NCBI GenBank assembly: GCA_028291365.1 | Contig: JAQGIE010000016.1 | Location: 1-63,804, forward strand | Source: Rhodospirillales bacterium | GTDB taxonomy: Bacteria; Pseudomonadota; Alphaproteobacteria; BOG-932; Roseiterribacteraceae | Direction of reading: 5' to 3' | DNA length: 63,804 bases | In this document: positions 35,849 through 45,934 of the stretch, in pieces | How the letters are laid out: each line of letters starts with the position of its first letter | How positions within the stretch are numbered: the stretch's first letter is position 1 | Notes under the pieces: model-generated | The model's input: only the letters and a program-made list of their open reading frames with translations | Databases searched by the model: none | Told to the model about the DNA's origin: nothing | Translations under genes and position numbers: made by a program

Positions 35849-37855
35849 GTGAGCACCAATCCGGAAATGCCGGCGACAGCACCGACGACTCTCGAGGCGC
35901 TCGGCCCGGTGGACGAAGCCGCGCTGCGCGAGGCCGAAAAATTCATCGAAGCCGAAGAAGGCGCCGTCAACCGGATGGGCGGCTGGATCGGCCAGGCGAT
36001 CGCGGCCGTCGCGATCGCGATGAGCCTGTTCCACCTCTATGCCGCCTACGCCATCGTGCCGACGCAGGAGCTGCGCTACGGCCATGTCGGCTTCACGCTG
36101 TTCCTCACCTTCCTGCTGTTTCCGATCGCCGCGCGCTTCCGCGACCGCATCCGCTGGTGGGACGTGATTCTCGCAATCGTCTCGGTCGGGGCCATCGCCT
36201 ATGCGCTGCTCGGCGGCGACGATTTCACCGACCGCGCCACGATGCCCGACAGCCAGGACTGGGTCGTCGGCATGGTGTTCATCGTGCTGCTGCTCGAGGC
36301 GACGCGACGTTCGACCGGCATCGTGATGCCGATCGTGTCGGTGTTGTTCGTCGCCTATGCGCTGCTGGGGCCGCATCTGCCGGCACCGTGGACGCATCGC
36401 GGCTACGACCTGCATCGGCTGGTCGGCCATCTCTACATGACGCTGGAAGGAATCTTCGGCGTCGCGGTCGACGTGTCGGCGACCTTGATCATTCTTTTCA
36501 CCATCTACTCGGCGTTCCTGCAGCATTCGGGCGCCGGCAAGTTCTTCATCGATTTCACGCTGAAACTGATGGGCGGCAAGCCCAACAGCGCCGGACGCAC
36601 CGTGGTGCTGTCGTCGTTCCTGCTCGGCGGACCGTCGGGCTCGGGCGTCGCGACCACGGTGATGATCGGCTCGGTCGCCTATCCGATGATGAAGAAGGCC
36701 GGCTTCTCGCAGAACGCTGCCGGCGGCCTGCTTGCAGCGGGCGGTCTCGGCGCCATCCTGTCGCCGCCGGTGCTCGGCGCCGCCGCGTTCCTGATCGCCG
36801 AGTTCCTGAAGATCTCCTATCTCGACGTGATCTGGATGGCGACGATTCCGACCATCCTCTATTACCTCTCTCTGCTGTTCATGGTGGAGCTGGACGCCAA
36901 GAAATTCGGCGCGCGTCCGGTCGAAGTGCTGACGCAGGACACGCTGGGCGGGCTGCTGCGCAAATACGGCTTCCACTTCGCCAGCCTGATCGCGGTCGTC
37001 GTCTTCATGTTGATCGGCTATTCGCCGATGCTGTCGGTGTTCTATGCGATCGTGACCGCGATCGTGCTGTCCTTCCTGCGCAAGGACACGGCGCTGGTGC
37101 CGCGCAAGATGGCGCAGTCGCTGAAAGACGGTTCGATCCAGGCCTTGTCGACGGCGACGACCTGCGCCTCGGCCGGCATCATCGTCGGCGTCGTGACCTT
37201 GACCGGGCTGGGACTGAAATTCAGCTCGATCGTCATCGAATATGCCGGTGGAAGTCTCTTTCTCACCGCCATCTACACGGCGCTGATCGTCTGGGTGATC
37301 GGCCTCGCGGTGCCGGTGACCGCGTCCTACATCATCTGTGCCGTCATCGCGGCGCCGGCGCTGACCAAGCTCGGCGTGCCTGACTTCGCCGCGCATATGT
37401 TCATCTTCTACTACGCGGTGCTCAGCGAAGTGTCGCCGCCGACCGCCCTGTCGCCCTTCGCGGCGGCAGCGATCACCGGCGGCGATCCTTACAAGACGAC
37501 GCTGCAGAGTTGGAAATACACGTTGCCGGCCTTCCTGGTCCCGTTCGTATTCGTGCTCGACCCGCTCGGCACCGCGATCCTGATGGACCAGAAAGATACC
37601 TGGCTCGAGATCGTCTACATGACGCTGCGTACTGCGGTCGGTCTCGCCGCGCTTGCCGCCGCCTGCCAGGGCTGGGCCGTGGTCCGCACCACGTTCGTCG
37701 AACGCGGCCTGTTGATCGTCGCGGGCTTGCTGATGGTGTTTCCGTCGCTGATCGGAAATGCCGAACTCGTCGCGGCGATCGGACTGGTGCTGGCGATCGC
37801 GGTGATCGTGGTGCAACGGTTGAAAAATGGTGGTCGCGCAACAGCGACCGCCTGA
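35849..37855 (+). CDS. TRAP transporter fused permease
   Basis: Fused small/large permease; SFLLGGPSGSGVATTVMIGSVAYPMMKKAGFSQNAAGGLLAAGGLGAILSPPVLGAAAFLIAEFL. Confidence 0.93.
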   Translation: MSTNPEMPATAPTTLEALGPVDEAALREAEKFIEAEEGAVNRMGGWIGQAIAAVAIAMSLFHLYAAYAIVPTQELRYGHVGFTLFLTFLLFPIAARFRDRIRWWDVILAIVSVGAIAYALLGGDDFTDRATMPDSQDWVVGMVFIVLLLEATRRSTGIVMPIVSVLFVAYALLGPHLPAPWTHRGYDLHRLVGHLYMTLEGIFGVAVDVSATLIILFTIYSAFLQHSGAGKFFIDFTLKLMGGKPNSAGRTVVLSSFLLGGPSGSGVATTVMIGSVAYPMMKKAGFSQNAAGGLLAAGGLGAILSPPVLGAAAFLIAEFLKISYLDVIWMATIPTILYYLSLLFMVELDAKKFGARPVEVLTQDTLGGLLRKYGFHFASLIAVVVFMLIGYSPMLSVFYAIVTAIVLSFLRKDTALVPRKMAQSLKDGSIQALSTATTCASAGIIVGVVTLTGLGLKFSSIVIEYAGGSLFLTAIYTALIVWVIGLAVPVTASYIICAVIAAPALTKLGVPDFAAHMFIFYYAVLSEVSPPTALSPFAAAAITGGDPYKTTLQSWKYTLPAFLVPFVFVLDPLGTAILMDQKDTWLEIVYMTLRTAVGLAALAAACQGWAVVRTTFVERGLLIVAGLLMVFPSLIGNAELVAAIGLVLAIAVIVVQRLKNGGRATATA

Positions 37856-37882
37856 TCAGACAACAAACGAACGGGAGGGAAC

Positions 37883-38854
37883 ATGACTGGAAAATTGAAA
37901 CTCGCCGTCGCCGCATTCGCGGTGATGGTACTCGCGGCGGGCGGCGTCGCGGCGCAGCAGAAGAAGAACATTTCGATCGGCACCGGCGGTACCGGCGGTG
38001 TCTACTACCCGCTCGGCGGCGGGCTGGCGGCGGTGCTGTCCAAACATCTGCCCAACGTGACCGCGACGGCGGAAGTGACGGGCGGTTCGGTCGACAATCT
38101 CAAGCTGGTCGGGTCGGGCCAGGGCGATGTCGGCTTCACCATGGTCGACGCGGCGCTCGACGCCTACAAAGGCGAGGACAAGTTCAAAAGCGGCAAGCTG
38201 CCGCTGCGCACCCTGGCGGTGCTCTATCCCAACCGCATGCATGTCGTCGCGCTCGACGGCGGCGGCATCGAGAAAGTCGCCGACCTGAAAGGCAAGCGCG
38301 TCTCGACCGGCGCGCCGGGTTCGGCGACCGAAGTGATGGCGTTCCGCCTGATCGAAGCGGCCGGACTCGACAAGGACAAGGATCTGAAGCGCGAGCGCCT
38401 GTCGGTCGCCGAGTCCGTCAACGCGATCAAGGACAACAAGATCGACGCGTTCTTCTGGGTCGGCGGCGTGCCGACGGCGGGCGTCACCGACCTTGCCGCG
38501 ACCCCGGGCACCAAAATGAAGCTCGTCGATCACGCCGAACTGGTCGACAAGATGAACGCCAAATACGGCGCGCTCTATGTCGGCAACGTCATCAAGTCGG
38601 GCAGCTACCCGGGACAGACCAAGGACTCGAAGAATATCGACGTGTGGAACACGCTGGTGGTCAACGAGAAGATGGACAACGACACCGCCTACGCGATCAC
38701 CAAGACGCTGTTCGAGAAAAAGCCCGACCTCGTCGCGGTGCATAAAGAGGCCGAGAATATCGACCTCAAGAACCAGAACGAGAAGAATGCGGCGCTGCCG
38801 TTCCATCCCGGCGCGATCAAGTACTTCACCGAGCAGGGCATCAAGCTGAACTGA
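37883..38854 (+). CDS. TAXI family TRAP transporter solute-binding protein
   Basis: Signal peptide; ISIGTGGTGGVYYPLGGGLAAVLSK; LAVLYPNRMHVVA; GAPGSATEVMAFRLIEAAGL. Confidence 0.94.
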   Translation: MTGKLKLAVAAFAVMVLAAGGVAAQQKKNISIGTGGTGGVYYPLGGGLAAVLSKHLPNVTATAEVTGGSVDNLKLVGSGQGDVGFTMVDAALDAYKGEDKFKSGKLPLRTLAVLYPNRMHVVALDGGGIEKVADLKGKRVSTGAPGSATEVMAFRLIEAAGLDKDKDLKRERLSVAESVNAIKDNKIDAFFWVGGVPTAGVTDLAATPGTKMKLVDHAELVDKMNAKYGALYVGNVIKSGSYPGQTKDSKNIDVWNTLVVNEKMDNDTAYAITKTLFEKKPDLVAVHKEAENIDLKNQNEKNAALPFHPGAIKYFTEQGIKLN

Positions 38855-38877
38855 GTTCGGCGCGCGGCACACGAAAG

Positions 38878-38910
38878 TCCGGCATCGCGAGGTGCCGGCT
38901 TTTTTGTTTT
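38878..38910 (+). terminator. intrinsic terminator after TAXI gene
   Basis: ccggca-tcgcgagg-tgccgg followed by cttttttgtttt. Confidence 0.8.
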
Positions 38911-39063
38911 CAGCCTGCCCGCCATCAGGAGCCGTTGCGCCTGCCCGGACGGGAGGGCGTCGAGACCCTGGATCCGGCGGCGCCGCCCGAAGTCTTTGCG
39001 GCAGTGATTGGGCCCAGCCTGTCCGGGAGGAAACTATCCGGGCTGCGGGCACGTTGAAGCGCC

Positions 39064-40959
39064 ATGAACCTGGGCGCGCGCGAGCCGGGCGGCGTCGTTG
39101 CCGCGACTTCCAGCCCGCCGCGTACGGCGGCGGGCAAGACCCTGCGCCTGCGGAGCAACGACCGGGGCAGTTCCGCGCTCGGGATCCTGGCAGGACTCGC
39201 AATCATCGCGGCGCTCTATGTCGGGCGCGAAATCTTCATTCCGTTCGTCGTGGCGACGTTGCTCGCCTTCGTCCTGGGACCGCCGGTGCGCCGGCTGCGG
39301 CGGCTGGGCACCGGTCGCATCTTCTCGGTGGCGATCGTGGTGGCGGCCGCGGTGGCGCTGCTCGCGAGCCTCGGCTTCGTGGTCGGCGGCCAGCTGACCT
39401 CGCTGGTCGACCAGCTGCCCAACTACCAGCGCAATGTGCAGAACAAGCTGCGCGCGTTGAAGCAGGAAGGACAGTCGGATCTGATCACGCGCGCGACCAA
39501 CATGATCGAGACGTTGCAGGCCGAACTCGACGGCTCGCGCGACAGCAAACCAAAGACCGGCACCCCTGCGCCGCCGCCGCCGCTGCCGGTCGAAATCCAC
39601 CAGCCTCCGCCGTCGTCGGTGCAGGTGCTGAAAAATCTGTTGGCGCCGCTGCTGCGGCCGCTCGGCGCGGTGGCGCTGGTGCTGGTGTTCCTGATCTTCC
39701 TGTTGTTACAGCGCGAGGATCTGCGCGACCGGCTGATCCGTCTCGCCGGGTCGCACGATATTCACCGTACCACCGCCGCGCTCGACGATGCGGCGCGGCG
39801 TGTCAGCCGTTATCTGCTGGTCCAACTCCTGGTCAACGCTGCCTTCGGTTTGCAGATCGGAGTCGGACTGGCGCTGATCGGGATTCCCAACCCGATGCTG
39901 TGGGGACTCGCAGCCTGGGTGCTGCGCTTCATTCCGCTGCTCGGCCCCATCATCGCCAGCGTGTGCCCGATCCTGCTCGGCGTCGCGGTCGATCCCGGCT
40001 GGTCGATGGCCCTGTGGGCGATGGCCCTGTTCTTCGTCGTCGAGATGGTCACCGGCAACCTGATCGAGCCGCTGATCTACGGCCACAGCACCGGCCTGTC
40101 GCCGCTCGCCTACATGCTCTCGATCACCTTCTGGGCATGGCTGTGGGGACCGATCGGGCTGCTGGTCTCGACGCCGCTTACGGTCTGTCTCGTCGTGCTG
40201 GGACGACACGTGCCGCAGTTTGAGACCCTGGCGGTGCTGCTCGGCAACGAAGAGGTGCTGGCGCCGGAAGAGACCTTCTATCAACGGCTGCTCGCCGGCG
40301 ACGCGATTGAGGCGAGCGCGCAAGCCGAGTCCTTCCTTGCCAACCGGACGCTCGATGCGTTCTTCGCCGACGTCGTGCTGCCGGCGCTGGCGCTGGCGCA
40401 GCACGACGTCGATCGCGGTTCGCTCAGCCCGCCGGACCAGCAGCGCCTGATCGAGCATATGCTGACCGTGATCGATCTGGTGTCGGATCTCGCGGTCGAG
40501 CAAAGCAACACCCCCGAGGATCGCGCCGCGGCGCCGCGCCTCGAGCAGGACGTGCCGGTTCTATGCGTGCCCGGACGCGGCCAGCTCGACATGCCGGTGG
40601 CGGTGATGATCGCCCGTCTTCTGGCGCTGCGCGACATCGGCACCCGCATCAGCGCCACCTCGCCGGTGCAGTCGGGCGATCAGACCGAGAACGTCGCGAT
40701 CGCGTGCCAATGTTTTGCCCGCGCACCCAGCCCGGCCTATGTGCGCATCGCGCATCGCCGGCTGCGCCGCGCCCTGCCGCCCAACGTGCCGATCGTGCTG
40801 GCGCTGTTCGGCGCCGAGGGGCAAGAGCGCGGCGTTGAGACGATGGACGCCGAAGGGATCACCACCAACCTGCGCGAAACCATCGACAAGCTGGCAGACG
40901 CGGTGACGGCGCTGCGCGGCACCGGACTACAGGGGCGCACCGAGACGGCGGCGGACTGA
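39064..40959 (+). CDS. AI-2E (PerM) family transporter with about 230-aa C-terminal cytosolic module
   Basis: FIPFVVATLLAFVLGPPVRRLRR...FIPLLGPIIASVCPILLGVAVDPG..; C-terminal helical plus Rossmann-like region. Confidence 0.88.
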   Translation: MNLGAREPGGVVAATSSPPRTAAGKTLRLRSNDRGSSALGILAGLAIIAALYVGREIFIPFVVATLLAFVLGPPVRRLRRLGTGRIFSVAIVVAAAVALLASLGFVVGGQLTSLVDQLPNYQRNVQNKLRALKQEGQSDLITRATNMIETLQAELDGSRDSKPKTGTPAPPPPLPVEIHQPPPSSVQVLKNLLAPLLRPLGAVALVLVFLIFLLLQREDLRDRLIRLAGSHDIHRTTAALDDAARRVSRYLLVQLLVNAAFGLQIGVGLALIGIPNPMLWGLAAWVLRFIPLLGPIIASVCPILLGVAVDPGWSMALWAMALFFVVEMVTGNLIEPLIYGHSTGLSPLAYMLSITFWAWLWGPIGLLVSTPLTVCLVVLGRHVPQFETLAVLLGNEEVLAPEETFYQRLLAGDAIEASAQAESFLANRTLDAFFADVVLPALALAQHDVDRGSLSPPDQQRLIEHMLTVIDLVSDLAVEQSNTPEDRAAAPRLEQDVPVLCVPGRGQLDMPVAVMIARLLALRDIGTRISATSPVQSGDQTENVAIACQCFARAPSPAYVRIAHRRLRRALPPNVPIVLALFGAEGQERGVETMDAEGITTNLRETIDKLADAVTALRGTGLQGRTETAAD

Positions 40960-42852
40960 ACTGCGCTCTGCCGCATTGCGTGGCAGATGAATTACGAAAC
41001 TCGACCCCGCACCCGGCGCGCTTTCGACGCTGATCCTGCCACCCTGCGCCTGGACCAGCGTGCGCGCGATGGTGAGGCCGAGGCCGGTGCTGCGTTCGCC
41101 GCCGGTCGGGCGCGCCACGCCGGTCTCGAATTCGCCGAACAGGCGCGCCAGTTCGGCCGCGTCGATGCCGAGCCCCTGATCGCGCACGCTGAAGCAGATT
41201 TCATCCGCGGCCGCATGCAGCTCGATGACGACGACGCTGCCGCGCGGACTGAATTTCAGGGCGTTGCCGGCGAGATTGTCCAAGGCCTGGCCGGTGCGCG
41301 CGGGATCGAACCAGGCCTGGCAGGGGCCCTGGGCGTGAACCTGCAGCTGCAGCGACTTGCGTTCGGCGGTGAGCCGCAGCAGATCGCAGCGCTGCCGCAA
41401 CCAGCCCGCGGCTTCGACCTCTTCTTTGGCGATCTTGACCGAGCCGCTTTCGATCGCCGCCACGTCGAGCAGGTCGTCCATCAGGCGCAACGCGGCCTCG
41501 CTGCCCGTCTGGACCGCGTGGAGCAGCCGGTCGCGTGACGAATCGCCGGGCGCGGCAAGCAGCAGCGCGCTGGCAGCGTGAATCGAGCCGACCGGATTGC
41601 GCAGATCATGCGCGACGAGGCGCAGCACGCGGTCGCGCGATTCAATCGCTTCGGTCAGCGCGCGCGTGCGCTCCTGCACCAGCGTCTGCAGCCGCCGCCG
41701 CACGGAATCAGCCAGCAGCGCAGCAGCGCCGAACGGCATCGCCAGCATCGGCACGGCGGCCAGCCACTGCCAGATCGGCTGCCACGGCAGGAGTTGCATC
41801 GCCGCCGCGGTCTGGATGCCCAGCGACAAAGCGGTGGGGCAGGCAAAAGCGAGCGTCAGCAGGCGATGCTGCGAACGCGTGACCAGCGCCCAGACGCACA
41901 GCACCGTGCCTGTGATCAGTGCGGCGGTGATGCAGAGCGTGGTGAGCGGCAAGGCGATGAGGGGCGGCAGAAACCAGGCGGCCGCCAGGGTCACGGCGAG
42001 GGATGGCGCCAGGATGTGGATGACGCGCGCCAGAAGCCGCTTGCCCTCGAGCTGCAGGAAGTGCAGCGCGAAGAGCAGGATCGAGGCGTAGAAGCCGCCG
42101 AGGAAGAATTGGTAGAAAAACCGGTTCAACGCCGGTTCGAGCAGCACCGACGGCCACAGCACGCGGTCGAGCCCGAGAAACATCTGCGCCAGCGGCAGCG
42201 CGCAGAGGGACATTGCGAGGCCGTTGCGATGCACGGCGCCGCCGATCCGGCGCCACATCGACGCGAAGGCGAGCGCGGTGGTCAGCAGCGCGCCAAGCAG
42301 CAGCAGGATCGCGTGTTCGAAACGCTGTTCGCGTGCCGTGCCGGCCGCGAAGGGTTCGAGCCGCAGCGCGCCGGCCGAAATGTAATGCGTCTTCATCCGC
42401 AGATAGACGGTCGGACGCGTTTCGCCGAGGCGAAAGAGCCCGAGCGCGAACCAGCGCTCGCCGTTGTCGTGGCTGCGCAAACCGCCTTCGCTGCGGCGCA
42501 CGACGATGCCGTCGGCGTCGACCGCATAGAGATCGACGATGTCGGCGCGGATCGCGTTGCTGACAATCTGGAAGTCGGGCTGCGCCGGCAGATCGAGCGT
42601 GACGCGGAACCAGACCGTACCGTCGTGCGGGGTGATCGACGGGCGCGGCGTGCCGGTTGGCCGGAAGCGCGCCTGCATCGAGGGCGACAGAATGTCCTGG
42701 ATGGTGGCGTCATCCGAGGCTCCGTCGAGCCGCTCCAGCGCCTCGCCGATCACGACGGTCTGATTTTCCGCCGCACGCACGGTGGCGCAAGCGCCCGGCC
42801 GCGAAAAAGCGGCGAGGGAAATCAGCAGCAGGAGGAGAGGCAGCGCGCGCAC
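40927..42852 (-). CDS. 7TMR-DISM-type sensor histidine kinase
   Basis: Extracellular DISMED2-like region with VWFRVTLDLPAQ..VDLYAVDADGIVVRRSEGG; multiple TMs; RLVAHDLRNPVGSIHAASALL; DQGLGIDAAELARLF; STGLGLTIARTLVQAQGG. Confidence 0.88.
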   Translation of the reverse strand: MRALPLLLLLISLAAFSRPGACATVRAAENQTVVIGEALERLDGASDDATIQDILSPSMQARFRPTGTPRPSITPHDGTVWFRVTLDLPAQPDFQIVSNAIRADIVDLYAVDADGIVVRRSEGGLRSHDNGERWFALGLFRLGETRPTVYLRMKTHYISAGALRLEPFAAGTAREQRFEHAILLLLGALLTTALAFASMWRRIGGAVHRNGLAMSLCALPLAQMFLGLDRVLWPSVLLEPALNRFFYQFFLGGFYASILLFALHFLQLEGKRLLARVIHILAPSLAVTLAAAWFLPPLIALPLTTLCITAALITGTVLCVWALVTRSQHRLLTLAFACPTALSLGIQTAAAMQLLPWQPIWQWLAAVPMLAMPFGAAALLADSVRRRLQTLVQERTRALTEAIESRDRVLRLVAHDLRNPVGSIHAASALLLAAPGDSSRDRLLHAVQTGSEAALRLMDDLLDVAAIESGSVKIAKEEVEAAGWLRQRCDLLRLTAERKSLQLQVHAQGPCQAWFDPARTGQALDNLAGNALKFSPRGSVVVIELHAAADEICFSVRDQGLGIDAAELARLFGEFETGVARPTGGERSTGLGLTIARTLVQAQGGRISVESAPGAGSSFVIHLPRNAAERSSVRRRLGAPL

Positions 42853-42903
42853 GCCGCTTTTCTGCCGCCAATTTCTTTCGAAATCGGCAATGGCGCGCGG
42901 TGA

Positions 42904-42946
42904 GTGCCCTCTCGCCCCTGTCAAGTACGGGGAGAGGGGGCGTGCA
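42904..42946. repeat. REP-like hairpin/terminator downstream of Lrp gene
   Basis: gccctctcgcccctgtcaagtacggggagagggggc. Confidence 0.55.
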
Positions 42947-43474
42947 TCAGGCCCGCGCAATCGGCAGCGAGGCCGAATCCTTCAGGCTGCGCATGACGAA
43001 GCTCGAGCGCAGATCCTTGATGCCCGGCATCAGGCGCAGCCGGTCGAGCACGAACTCGGAGTAGGAGCGCAGATCGGCGGCGGCGATATGGAGCAGCGCG
43101 TCGTACCCGCCCGAGACGATGTGGCACGACACGACTTCGGGCATGGCGCGGATCTCGCGCGCGAAACGCTCGGCCGTCTGTTCGTTGAAATTCTCCAGCA
43201 CCAGCGTCACGAACGCGATCAGCCCGACGCCGACGAATTCGGGTTCGAGCCCCAGACTGTACCCGGTGATCACGCCCTCTTCTTCGAGCCGCTTGATGCG
43301 GCGCGAGCAGGTCGATTCGGTCAGGCCGACCTTCTCGGCGATGTCGACGTTGCTGGCGCGCGCATTGTCGCGCAGCGCGCCCAGGATCTTGATGTCGAAC
43401 GCGTCGAGCGCGGGCGCGTCGGGACGGGCCGCACGCTCGATCAATCCGGTTTCCTTTGGGGCTTTCTTGCGCAC
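42947..43474 (-). CDS. Lrp/AsnC family transcriptional regulator
   Basis: LDAFDIKILGALRDNARASNVDIAEKVGLTESTCSRRIKRLEEEGVITGYSL; GTG start inferred. Confidence 0.93.
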   Translation of the reverse strand: MRKKAPKETGLIERAARPDAPALDAFDIKILGALRDNARASNVDIAEKVGLTESTCSRRIKRLEEEGVITGYSLGLEPEFVGVGLIAFVTLVLENFNEQTAERFAREIRAMPEVVSCHIVSGGYDALLHIAAADLRSYSEFVLDRLRLMPGIKDLRSSFVMRSLKDSASLPIARA

Positions 43475-43587
43475 AGATCGGTTTCCTTGCCGGTTTCCTG
43501 CGGAATAGGGGTCTGGAACGGGCCACAATGCAAGGACATCGCCCGCGGCTCCGTCGTACCCATCCGCTCCCAACAGGAGGACTGGAC

Positions 43588-45840
43588 GTGCAGGCAACGA
43601 CACTCGGCTATCCCCGCATCGGCCGTGCGCGCGATTTGAAGCGCGCGCTGGAATCCTTCTGGGCTGGCGACATCTCGGAAGCCGAGCTCGAAGCCACGGC
43701 GCATCGCCTGCGCGCGCTGGCGCGCGAGACGCAGCGCAGCGCCGGCCTCGCAATCGTGCCCAGCGGCGATTTCTCGTTCTACGACCACGTGCTCGACACC
43801 GCGATCGCGGTCGGCATCGTGCCCGAACGGTTCGCGGGCCTGGCCGGACTGCGCCGCGCCTTCGCGATGGCGCGCGGTGAGAAGGGCGGCCCGGCGCCGC
43901 TCGAAATGACCAAATGGTTCGACACCAACTACCATCATCTCGTGCCCGAGCTGACGCGCGGGCAGCGTTTCCATCTCGCCGATGCGGCGCCGCTGCTCGC
44001 CTATCGCGAAGCGCGCGCCGGCGGCCCGGCGCGACCGGTGCTGCTGGGGCCGGTCACCTTGCTGCATCTGTCGAAAGCTTCCGGCTTCGATCCGCTCGAG
44101 GCGCTCGACGACCTGCTTCCCGCCTACGCAAGTCTCCTTCGGAGCCTTGGCGAGGCGGACTGCGAGTGGGTGCAGATCGACGAGCCGGTCCTGGCCCTCG
44201 ACGCGACCGAGCGGGTGCAGAATTCCATCGATCGCGCCTATGGCGCGCTGGCGCTCGGGCCGCGTCCCAAGCTGTTGCTGACCTCGTATTTCGCGCCGCT
44301 TGGCGACAATCTCGACCTGGTTGCGCGGCTGCCGGTCGACGGCGTGCATCTCGATCTCGTTCATGGCCGGGCCGATCTCGAACCGGCGCTGGCCAAGATT
44401 CCGGCCGACAAATTCCTGTCGCTGGGTGTGGTGGACGGCCGCAACATCTGGCGTTGCGACCTGCGTCGCGCGCTGGCGACGATCCGGACCGTTGCCGATA
44501 AGCGGGATTCGTCGCGCCTGTTCATCGCGCCCAGCTGTTCGCTGCTGCACGTGCCGGTGTCGCTGGCCCGCGAGCACAAACTCGGTTCCGAATTGAAGAG
44601 CTGGCTGGCCTTTGCCGACGAAAAGCTCGCCGAGATCGCGACTCTGGCCAAGGGCGCGGTCTACGGCGCCGGCGCGATCGAGCAGGAGCTCCGCGTCTCC
44701 GATCTCGTCGTCGCCGGTCGCGCCGCATCGCCGCTCGTGCGCAACGACGCCATCCGCAGCCGCGTGCAGTCGTTCGATTCCGGCGCGTGGGGGCGTCCGG
44801 CCTATGCGAAACGCGCCACGACGCAGCGTGCAGCGCTGGCCCTGCCGTTGCTGCCGACCACGACGATCGGTTCGTTCCCGCAGACCGACGAGATCCGGCA
44901 TGCCCGCGCCGCGCTCCGCCGGGGCACGCTCGATGCGGCCGGCTATGCCAGCGCCATGCGCGATGCCGTGGCCTATACCGTCGCCGCCCAGGAGGCGATC
45001 GGCCTCGACGTGCTGGTCCATGGCGAGCCCGAACGCAACGACATGGTCGAGTTCTTCGGCGAACAGCTCGACGGATTCGCCGTGACCGAAGCGGGCTGGG
45101 TGCAAAGCTACGGCTCGCGCTGCGTCAAGCCGCCGATCCTGTATGGCGACGTGCAGCGGCCGCGCCCGATGACGGTGGAGCTCGCGGTCTATGCCCAGTC
45201 GCTGTCGAAAAAGCCGGTCAAGGGCATGCTCACCGGCCCGGTGACGATTCTCAAATGGTCCTTCGTGCGCGACGACCAGCCGCTCGAGGCGACCTGCCGG
45301 CAGATTTCGGTCGCCATTCGCGACGAAGTCGTGGACCTGGAAAAAGCCGGCTTGCGCATCGTGCAGGTCGACGAGGCGGCGCTGCGCGAGGCCTTGCCGC
45401 TGAAGGCGGCGCAGCGCGCCAATTTCCTGCGCTGGGCGGTCGAATCCTTCCGCATCGCCACTGGCGGCGTCGCCGACGCGACGCAGATCCACACCCATAT
45501 GTGCTACTCGGAATTCTCCGACATCATGGAGGCGATCGAGGCGCTCGATGCCGACGTGATCTCGATCGAGGCGGCGCGATCGGACATGTCGATCCTTGCG
45601 TCGGTCGCCAATCACCGGCTCAACGAAGTCGGACCCGGCGTCTACGACATCCATTCACCGCGCGTCCCCGACGAGGCGGAGCTTGCCGGCCGCATCCGCA
45701 CCGCCGTGCGCAGCTACGCGCCGGAACGGCTGTGGGTGAATCCAGATTGCGGGCTCAAGACGCGCGCCTGGCGCGACGTCGATCCGGCGCTGCGCGCGCT
45801 GGTGGCGGCGGCGAAGACCGTGCGGAGCGAGCTGACGTGA
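43588..45840 (+). CDS. metE: cobalamin-independent methionine synthase
   Basis: ATTLGYPRIGRARDLKRALESFWAGDIS; TTTIGSFPQTDEIRHARA; VHGEPERNDMVEFFGEQLDGFA; HTHMCYSEFSDIMEAIEALDADVISIEAARSDM; RBS caggagg; GTG start. Confidence 0.96.
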   Translation: MQATTLGYPRIGRARDLKRALESFWAGDISEAELEATAHRLRALARETQRSAGLAIVPSGDFSFYDHVLDTAIAVGIVPERFAGLAGLRRAFAMARGEKGGPAPLEMTKWFDTNYHHLVPELTRGQRFHLADAAPLLAYREARAGGPARPVLLGPVTLLHLSKASGFDPLEALDDLLPAYASLLRSLGEADCEWVQIDEPVLALDATERVQNSIDRAYGALALGPRPKLLLTSYFAPLGDNLDLVARLPVDGVHLDLVHGRADLEPALAKIPADKFLSLGVVDGRNIWRCDLRRALATIRTVADKRDSSRLFIAPSCSLLHVPVSLAREHKLGSELKSWLAFADEKLAEIATLAKGAVYGAGAIEQELRVSDLVVAGRAASPLVRNDAIRSRVQSFDSGAWGRPAYAKRATTQRAALALPLLPTTTIGSFPQTDEIRHARAALRRGTLDAAGYASAMRDAVAYTVAAQEAIGLDVLVHGEPERNDMVEFFGEQLDGFAVTEAGWVQSYGSRCVKPPILYGDVQRPRPMTVELAVYAQSLSKKPVKGMLTGPVTILKWSFVRDDQPLEATCRQISVAIRDEVVDLEKAGLRIVQVDEAALREALPLKAAQRANFLRWAVESFRIATGGVADATQIHTHMCYSEFSDIMEAIEALDADVISIEAARSDMSILASVANHRLNEVGPGVYDIHSPRVPDEAELAGRIRTAVRSYAPERLWVNPDCGLKTRAWRDVDPALRALVAAAKTVRSELT

Positions 45841-45934
45841 GCGCGCCTGCACACGCCAGCTCGTCACCCCGGCTATCGCTCTCTTCCCTTTTGTTGGGCG
45901 GCGCAACGAGTTGCGACGCACGCCGCCACCTCTC

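Noticed and set aside
35735-37816. 693-aa His/Arg/Asp-rich ORF antisense to the TRAP permease
   Set aside because: Reverse image of a membrane-protein gene; low-complexity composition
38892-40223. 443-aa ORF in another frame upstream of and through the AI-2E gene
   Set aside because: No motifs; starts inside the terminator region; AI-2E frame is convincing
43475-43587. Possible methionine-related riboswitch between Lrp gene and metE
   Set aside because: No recognisable SAM or cobalamin riboswitch conserved core by eye; needs a covariance-model scan
43441-45654. 737-aa ORF antisense to metE
   Set aside because: metE is unambiguous on the plus strand; no motifs in the antisense translation
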